Source: Riptortus pedestris
Taxonomy: Eukaryota; Arthropoda; Insecta; Hemiptera; Alydidae
Assembly (NCBI GenBank): GCA_019009955.1
Contig: CM032228.1
Span: 6,435,001 to 6,499,000, forward strand
Reading direction: 5' to 3'
Length of the DNA stretch: 64,000 bases
Shown here: positions 48,601-58,900 of the stretch, piece by piece
Layout: the number at the start of each line of letters is the position of its first letter
Numbering within the stretch: the stretch's first letter is position 1
The notes under the pieces: model-generated
What the model saw: only the letters and a program-made list of their open reading frames with translations
Told to the model about the DNA's origin: nothing
The model's database searches: none
Translations under genes and position numbers: made by a program

Positions 48601-51600
48601 TAAATACAATGTAGTGTGTACTTTCCAAAGGTCCATCCATAACTGGGGAAACAAGTCAAAAGGACTACACATGCCGAGTGTTAACAGATGTCTATCCCTA
48701 GTTTGTACTTTTGCTAGTTTTGTTATTCCCTGGCTTTGTCTTAAAATTTCAAATTATTATAAAAAATGTTTAAGCATGTAAACCCAAGAGGATTGGGCAA
48801 ACTGCCAGTCAAGTAGCTTCAAAGATTATCTTTTTTTATTGTTTATTATTATTTATGTCCACTTTATGCTACTATGGCTAATCGGGACGGGGTATCTAAC
48901 CTTTTCTAGCCAGGGGAGGAGGGCCTAAGGAGTTTATTTAATGAGTCCGTCACTAAATACATTTCTACTGCCCAGGGCGGGAATCGAACCCGCCACTCTC
49001 AGTCTACCACGTGAGATTAAGACCAACGCCTTAACTTGCACAGCCAATCTGAGCCCCTTTAAACATTATCATAATAAGCATCATGAACTGAATGCCCTGC
49101 CATGCACTGGCAACCTATGATACATTGGAAGCTACTCTTCCACATTAAAATACCTATTCAAATATATGAGACATTTGATGTATTTAACAAACGACTAACC
49201 AAATCCCATGGCCAACATATTAATATTGTTGGAAAACTGCATACATGAGGAATTACACAGTTCATCACGTATTTAAGAAATAGAAAGTAGATGAAAGGAA
49301 CCGACAGGATGGAAGGACTGTTGGCACCAAGAATGCTCTTGGTAACATACATTTGGGATCTAGGCTTGCCTGGGCCCATTTCTTTTCATCTCACCGCCCG
49401 TCTAGGAAAGTGGGCCAGCTTGCCCAAAGGTCAGTTTGTGCTCAGTTCTCGTTCAGTGCAGCTTCAGTGAACAATGTGTTTAGTGCAGCTTTAGTTATCT
49501 GAGCATTTTAGTTTCATTGCGGTTCCATGTTTTGTGTGAAGATCAGTGTAGAGCTTTGTTTATGTGAAGAACAGTGCAGTGTCGTGTTCTTTGTGAAGAT
49601 CAGTGGTGTCATATTTTGTGATCTTCAGTGATAAACATGATCATGAGTTATTGTACAGTGCAATAAGAAGTGAAGTTATCAGTGCACACTGTGAGTAGTA
49701 GTTAAGAATAATTTATGTGTTGTTCATGGTCAAATAAATTGTGCAGTGATAAAAATTCTAAAGCTTAGGTGTTTAATTTTTCAATCCAAAAGAACTCTAA
49801 AAAACAACATTATTATTTTTGTAATAAACGTAACAATATTATTAGTTACTTATGCAACTGCAATCAGAAAGTATTTTCAGACAGATTTAAAGTTATTACA
49901 TTCTGCCTGTAAATTATTTTGGTGTACTAGAGATTACCAGTTAGTCTATTTTGGATAGGTCAGCGTCTATCCAAAATGAACTAACACAGGCTCTTCTTAA
50001 AGGATAATAAAGAAAAAAAAATTGTTTTTCATAGCAAACCTGTGAGAACACACTCATTTACGATGCATGTCCCTGTGAGTAATAATGCATCACAAGTCAT
50101 GATACAGCCAGAGCTAGGGATTTCAATCAGGTCGCCTGGCACTAAATCAGCCGAATCCACTACATCAGTTTCTAGAATAGCAACAAATATGATTTATATT
50201 GGATTAAAATATCAAATAAAGTCAAAAGTCTGTAAACAAACACACACATGCACATGCAAATAGAACACCGGAAATTTGAGCTAATTTTATAAAGGATGTA
50301 GTATGTAAGTATAAATGTTATTTAATAATATGTAACAAAATCGACATAAAATTAGTAAGCTTTTTATAGAAAACCAAAATAATTTATGTATCCTATCTTA
50401 TGTTAAGAAATAAATACATTTCATTTGGGAGTTTGTCTTTTAGGGATACTTATAACTATTATGATTTAACTTATTTTTCATTATCCAAGAGTTCAACACT
50501 GACAAATATAGAAGACTGTTGCTTTCAAACCGAGGGTGGTGGATAGTTTAATAATATATATATATATAAAATTCTGTCTGTACATTAATTTTTTTTCTCA
50601 AAATTTTCAGATAACTTTTTTTCACATGTCATAGACACTATAACTGCATTTTTATTTCTTTCGTGTATGTTTGTTTGTTTATTTGTTACCTTTTTCACGC
50701 AAAAACGGCTGAACCGAGTTTTATGAAACTTGGTATGTACATTACTACTAACCCAACTTAGACTTTAGGCTATGTTAATTTTTTCTGAGAGTCAGGAGTC
50801 TAGGTTATAAGGGAGGTAAAATTAAAAATAGCAATATTTCGTTTCCTAATGCATTTTCGGCAATTATGCACAAAACAAAAGTTGTTTAATTTGTTATGTT
50901 GTTGGTAGGTTACAAGCATGGTTGTCGTATACCTAAATATAAATGAGTTATAAAACAACTACTGATGATTGTGAAGTAGTCTATTTGGCACAAAAAACTC
51001 AACCGAATTAACAAGGAACTCGGTATGTAAATTAATTTTTATTATAATAATAATTTTAAAAATATATTTCGTTTTTATTCGTTTTTCGGCCAATAATTCA
51101 TTCACATTACAAAAGTTCTTTATTTTGTTATTTAGAGTAACTTTTATCATGTACACTTTTGCCATTACGAAAGTATAAATGAGTTAAACGCTAAAAACTA
51201 TAACGGGAATCAACAATTTTAATTTTTACCAATTACTAACTAAACAAAACTCGGTATGTGTATTAGCACTAAAGCCTCCATGATAATGAGCTGTACCAAA
51301 ATTTCTAGGGACGGGCAGGAGTGGGGGTTATAAGGGAGACCTGAAATAAAAATTCGCTATATTGCATTGTTTGTTTGTTTTTCGACAAAAATGCACATAT
51401 CAAAAGTTGTTTACTTTGTTATTTAGATTAACTTTTGTTTTATACATTTCTCCAGGAACAATGTGTGGAGCAAGTAATTTGCCTTAAAATATTGATATGC
51501 TCAACAATTAATTCCAATTTGAACTATGAGGTAACTCACCGGGAAAAATTAATTCAAATCTATGTTAATATTTTGTCCTTAATAACTGAAATCTATGCAT

Positions 51601-54600
51601 ACTGCACAGGAGTTTGACAATTTGGAGGACAGTGAAGAAATACATAAAAAAATTAATTTTATTATTTAACAAATGCCAACAACGGGTATTAACCACAAAA
51701 TACTGGGATGGGTAAATGTCAAAATATTGTGCAAAGTAAAGCCTTGCCAAAAAAATACCATAACCATTCAGTCCACAAATCAATTCTCCGGGCAAAGGGG
51801 GGTATCTGAGCTATTAATTATATACAATTATTAAATCAACAGAATTTATAAAACTTATTCGTGGAATTTGAGCTAATTTTATAAAGAATATATAAGTATA
51901 AATGCTATTTAATAACATTTAAAGAAGTTACAATAGTAAATTTAAAAAAAAAATTAATGCAGGAAGAGTACATCTTCATTTTCCTATAGTGTTCTAGAAA
52001 TAATTAATCAGAAACGCTCACACTAATAAACACAATAATTAAGCTAATACAACAGAGCATTTAATAAAAATAACAACTAGAAGTAAGTCCAAGTCAACTG
52101 TATATATTCATAAAGAGTACCTCCATTTTCATCATAGACAGTCACATAGCTCCTATTGACAGAATCTACCATTTCCTTCACCATTCTGTTTTGCTAGAAA
52201 GAAAAACAAAAAATAATAATAATGTAGTAAGGAATATCTATAATTATGATTTAATAACATTACTGTAGCAGTATAGAAGTAAAAATAATGCTAAATGTAA
52301 CACCAAGATGCTACTATTTTAAATAGGTGTTTTTGTAATTTTATTTATCTTTTTAAGGAAACTACTTTTATAGTCCCAACTAACATAATTCCATTCAGAG
52401 GGTCAACCACAATAAAAAAGATTTCAGGTTGTCTACAGAGTTTCTGAAAGTAAATTTGCCGACTTTTTGGAAATTCTCTGGGGAAAAAATTCCTGACCTA
52501 TAATACATACACGACCTCAGAATTATTTGACTTTAATAACTTTACCACAAAAAAGAACAAAAATATTATTACTAGGAATATGATGCTAAGATAGCAAATT
52601 AAATAACTTTATATTATAACCAACAATTTTTAGTTTTAAAATGCTGTATCTACATAGAAAATTTAAAAATAAAAACAAGAGTTTTGAAGTTTTACATACC
52701 AAAGATTTTATTTTATTCACAACAGATAAGAAAGAAACAATGTATATGGTTAAAAAGTCTGTCACACAGCGGCTATGTAAACTAAGCATTTCCCGGGTGA
52801 AGTTTTGCAATAGACGAATCTTACTGGTAACACTTAACTCCATCGTGAATAAATACAAACGAAATGAGAAATCTTTCAGTTAATTTTAATAAGCTCCCAA
52901 CGGAAACGGCTTCTGAAATATAAACAAACAGGTCTGCCAACCACTAATAGAGCCAAATAGATAGGCATATTCTTCACCGGAAAGAAAAATAATTACTGAA
53001 ATATATCTGGATATAACATATTAACTTCATTACAAACTATTTACTATGTCTAGTACTTTAATTTATAATGAATCAGAATAATCTTTCTCGCAATAACTCA
53101 AATGTTACTAGCCAAGAACTAAAGAAGGAGAGAGGAGGGGGTATCAACAGGACGTATTTGCATATATCTCACAAAGTAGAAGCTTACATGAGTCTCTAAA
53201 ACAATTTCACAAGAGCCAAACTGTTAATGAAGAGGCCGAACTAACGTTCGGTGGAATCTCACAAATAGAACCAACAATAGCCCATCTCGTCCGTTATCCA
53301 CACAGACAATAAAAATCTGACCATTGATGGAAAATCGTGTCATGAGTACAACCTCAATAGCAGATTTCCCTTAAGGTAAATCTGCTAAAAGACTGTGACC
53401 GAGTAGTTAAAAGCCATACCAGTTGAAGACTTCCAGCACTACTACCAAGAGTGGGAAATTTGATGATATTATGCAGCCCCTGTGTGGAGGGACTAAATAA
53501 ATTACTATTGCAGCAAAGTTATTGCATGTTGAGCAAACTCTCATATCAGATTTAGTTTTACTATAGATTCGGATTCTACATGTTCAATCATGAAATCTCA
53601 GAGTTTGAGGGCGGAATTACAAACAAAAAAATTATTTAGGAAATAATGAACCAAACAAAAATTAAAAAGCAAACAAAACAGAGCTGATCTAAATGTAAAA
53701 ATAAAACAAAAATTCAGAGTAGTTACCTTCCTTGCATGATAAAGAGATGTCGCCAATGAGATGGAAGAAAGGACAATAACGCAGGAGGCATACTGCTCAT
53801 ATTCATCAAACCACCACAGCACCACACTCAGGATTTCAAATATGTAAAAAGGATTCAGAACCTCCTTGACAAGAAGTTCAAAAAGCGATTTCAATTCAAC
53901 TTTGATAACATTCTTCCCATATATCTGTAACCTGAAAAATAATTTGTTTTTAATTCCCCATTGTATATTTTCATTAATAAAGAGTGGTCACTCATTATAT
54001 CAACCACAACAGCAGTAAACAAATAGTTCTTCTCTGTTAATGAAATTCCATTTCAAAATATGAAAAATAAAAATTTCATTTCTTAAATTTAAAAAAAAAA
54101 ATGGTACTTCAAATTTTCTGAACATTTTCAAAACAGTCTTACTTCATCAATATGACTTCAAAAACTTTTAAATACTGTAAATGTTAGGTCCGTTATTCTC
54201 ATATAATAAAATTGCAGTGTATTGGGGGAGAAATGGAGATTAATAACAGGAACTGCTAAGAAAGACAAAGTACTTTTAGCAGATTTTCCTTAGGGGAAAT
54301 CAGCTATTAAGGTTGTACTCATGATGGGATTTTCGAAAAATTTCTTCAAATGTCCATCAATCCTGCATAGGAGATGACGAAAATGAGGTAGTTATATATG
54401 TACATATTCTATAAATGTTGTTATATACATTTTTTCACCATCTTGATTATTAACAGAGATACTTGTAATTTTTTTCCAACAATTACTAAACCCCCATTCA
54501 TACTCATGTCATATTAACAAAAAGCTGTCATATTCTGAAGCACTTAATTGAAGCCTAAATACCAAATAATGTTCTCATTGAACTTTTACGTTTTGAGATA

Positions 54601-55869
54601 AATGCAAAAAACGTGACTCTTATTATTTATGGTGATGTTAAGTGTTACCAGTATGTAGAGTTATCTTCACGAGGAAAATCTGGTTAGTTAACTTTTTGAG
54701 TCAGAGATCGTGCTCTGACAGCGAACTTGTGAACTAGTGTTATCCTAGTTTACTGATGGTAGTGGTAGGTGTACCCACGACTTATAAACCGGACGTCCAC
54801 TGGTAAAACGAAACGGATGAATCTGAGATTTCATTGCATGTACAAATCATAAATGACCATATATTTTGAGTAATGCCAGCACAAAGCTCAGTTAAATTAT
54901 TATTTATGATTATTTAAATGTAAGAGGTTTGTACCTGTAATTAAGGATTTTACCTTGTGGTCTAGCATTTTGGTGGTTAACGTCAATGGGTTTTAATAAT
55001 AACACTCACTGCTCTTAAAGTCGATACACTGAACAATATTTAAGATGAATTAAAATAATTAAATTACGTTTAGTAGCCTTTTTGAGTATATTTGAACGGC
55101 ATGGGCAAAGTACATCATGGGCTCAGGCAATCTCATGAAGGGATTAAGACAGTCATAGCTGTCTTAAGCAGATTTCCCTGATGTAGTTTGACAATAGATA
55201 AATCTATGTACTGGTAACACAACACAACCGTGGATATTAAATGAATAAATACACACGGTAATAAGAAATATTTCCCCTCCCAACAGGAAGTGTCTGAAAT
55301 CTAAACAAACAGGTCTGCTAACCTCTTACCAGAAAGAAAAACAATTACCGAATTATATCAGAATATAACTACTATAGCTAGTGCTATAATTTACAATGAA
55401 TCAGAAATTATCTCAATCAATAAAAATTTAGTAATCTAAGAAGAAAAAGGGGGGGGGGAATCAACAGAGCGTATTTGTTTGTATCTCTTATAATAAAGCT
55501 TTGTTTAAAACAATATTTGGTATTTAGTCTTGTAATGAAGTGGTTCATGTTATAACAGCTTAATACTAATATGACACTAGTAAGAGTGTTGGTTACTGAC
55601 AGCGTAAAACTATAAAATCCAAATATCTCAGTTAATACTCATTATATGGAAAATATGTATAGAACAATATTTATAGTAAATTGAATTTCCAATAAGATTG
55701 TTCCTTTACAAGTTTTCGATCCAACGTAACAGAGATATTTTGAAATTCCTCCCCTCGTTTGATTTCAGCCTTTAACGAACTTGATATTTCTTTTCACATA
55801 AAATGACTAAATATCGAGTTTGTAACAATTAAACAATAATTGTGACCACTATAGTGGTAACAGACATAA

Positions 55870-55936
<67 letters not shown>

Positions 55937-58900
55937 GTAACCTCTGTCTGTACATTGATTTTTTTCGCGAAATTTCACGATAACTTTTCGTTTCACATGT
56001 CATAGACACCATAACTGCATTTTGTTTCTTTGGTGTCTGTTTGTTTGTTTGTTTGTTACCTTTTCACGCATAAACGGCTGAACCGAATTTTATGAAACTT
56101 GGTATGTATATTACTACTAGCCCAACTTAGACTTTAGGCTATATTAATATTCTCTAAGACAAACAGGAGTGGGGTTATAAGGGAGGCCTGAAATTAAAAA
56201 TAGCGATATTTCGTTTCCTATTGCTTTTTCAGAAAATATGAATATAACAAAAGTTGTTTATTTTGTTATTTAGAGTAACTTTTGTTATATACACTTTTTT
56301 CATATACCGATTTATAAACGAGATATACACTAAAACCTACAGCGGAAGTGAACAATTTTATTTGGGACAAAAGACCCAACGGAAATAAATAAAACTCGGT
56401 ATGTGTATTAGCACTAACGCTTTCATTATAACAAGCTACACCAACATTTCTAGGAACGGGCAGGAGTGGGGGTTGTAAGGGAGGCCTGAATTTAAAAATA
56501 GCGGTATTTTGATTCCTATTGGGTTTTCGTCAAATATAAACATAACAAGAGTTGTTTATTTTGTTATTTAGAGTAACTTTTGTTATATAAACTTTTTTCG
56601 TATACCGAATTATAAACGAGATATACGCTAAAACATATAGCGGAAGTGAACAATTTTATTTGGGACAAAATACCCAACCGATCGAAATAAAACTCGGTAT
56701 GTTTATTAGCACTAATGTATTCATTATAATAAGCCATACCAACATTTCTAGGGACGGGCAGGAGTGGGGGTTGTAAGGAAGGCCTGAATTTAAAAATGGC
56801 GGTATTTCGTTTTCTATTGTTTTTCTGCAAATATGCACATAAAAAAAGATGTTTATTTTGTTATTTAGAGTAACTTTTGTTATATTCACTTTTTTCGTAT
56901 ACCGAATTATAAACGAGATATACACTAAAAATAAAGTAATTTGCGCAGAAATATTGATATGCTCAACAATTCTGTCCAATATGAACTACCAGGTACCTCA
57001 CCGGGAAAAATTAATTCAAATCTATGTTAATATTTTGTCCTTAATAGCTGAAATCTATGCATAATGCACAGGAGACGGGAAATATGACAATTTAGAGGAC
57101 AGTGAAGTCTTACAAAAAAAAAAAAAAAAAACGACGGGTATAAACCCTAAACACTGGGACGGGGAAATGTCAAAATATTATACAAAGTAAAGCCTTGCCA
57201 AAAAAATACCATCACCATTCAGCCTCAAATGAATTCCCAGGCGAAGCCGGGTATCTGAGCTAGTATATATATATATTTGTCTAGGTAGGATTGATTGACA
57301 TTTGAAGAAAGATTTTGAAAATCGTATCAAGAGTCCGACCTCAATAGCTGATTTCCCTTAAGGGAATTCTGCTAAAAGTAGTTGTGTGTGTAATGAGTTC
57401 ATTTTCAGAAACTAAACTTGTCTAAATTCGATAATAAATAGTCATTTACCTCCACAAAGACAATTCTTAACATTAAATTAACTTACAGAAAAGATAAACT
57501 GTATTAATATATAAAATAAATGTTCTTCCCTTCAATAATAAATGGGCATTAGGAAAGAAAAATTTCACATAATCACCTCCAATCTCTCAATTGTTTCGAT
57601 ATGCCATCGGATGTTTCAATCAGCTCTATTAGTGTTCCTGAAACACCTACCAATAACTGAAAGCATCTCTTTTCTTGATTCCATAAGTATCTGTGTAGTT
57701 GATAATCAAAGTACACTACCGGTGTCTTGTGAACTTTACAAAATGTAACAAGTCCTTTTTTGTTCTAAAACAGTTATAAAAAATAATCAAAATCAATTTT
57801 AAAAAACATTACTTATAAATAAAAATTATATAAAAGTGTGTCAATTTGAAAATAGTAGATCACACAGGGCTGTGTAAACTAAGCAAATTTTCCACATGCT
57901 GGTAAGGCACACTAGAGACATCATCTTACTGCCTATTCTGACTGAAAACTTGAAAATACGAATTAAAAAAGCATAGAACAATTGTAGAGCATCAATAGTA
58001 TAATATCTCTGTTACTATGCGTTGAATTGAAAAATTGTATAGAAGCAACCTTATTGCAAATTAAATTTACTATAAATATTGTTATATACATTTATTCTCT
58101 ATCTTGAATATTAACCGAGATATTTGCATTTTTCAGTTTTCAGCCTTCAGCAAACCTCCACTTCTACTCATGTTACATAAACCATACTCTGTTATATAAT
58201 AAACCACATTATATGAAGCTTAAATACCAAATATTGTCTTCCATAGACCTTTATTATACGAGCTACATGCAAATATGTTCTAGTGACCCCCCCCCTTCTT
58301 AAATTCTTGGACTTCTAAAATTTGATTTATTGAGATAAAAATTATTCTGATTCATTATAAATTACTATATTAGTAAATAGTTTTCAATAAAATTAATATG
58401 TTATATTCTGATATGTTTCAGTTATTGTTTTTCATTCCAGTGAGCTGATGGCTGACCTTTTTGTTTACATTTGAGACATTTAATATCGTTTGTATTTATT
58501 CACTTAGTATTCATGTGGTGGTGTAGTGTTAGAAGTATGTAGGTTTACCTATTATTAAACTTCACAAGGGAAATCTGCTTAGCTTACGCAGCCCCTGTGT
58601 CACTTTTGTCACTCTTACAGTGATATTAATTTAGAGAAGACACCTCCAATAAATAGCAATATTAGCATCCCTTGTTTAAAATATTTAACCATGTTAACCA
58701 AATAAATTCTGTCGATAACCACCTTAATTATGACTGCATCTGCTTCTTTGAGTTCTGCCTTCAAATATCCGAGTTTTGCTTTGTACTGGGGGTACCAGCT
58801 GAGGAAGAGGTACGGTATGCAGCATAGGGCTACAGAGACGACATGTAGCATGTAATATCTCCAGCCGCTGTACTTGAATCCTGTACATTTCACCTTGCAC

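Noticed and set aside
48930..49057. Possible tRNA gene on the minus strand
   Set aside because: A and B boxes are present, but the same sequence recurs several times with a long common tail, so it is a tRNA-derived SINE; no clean cloverleaf acceptor pairing was seen.
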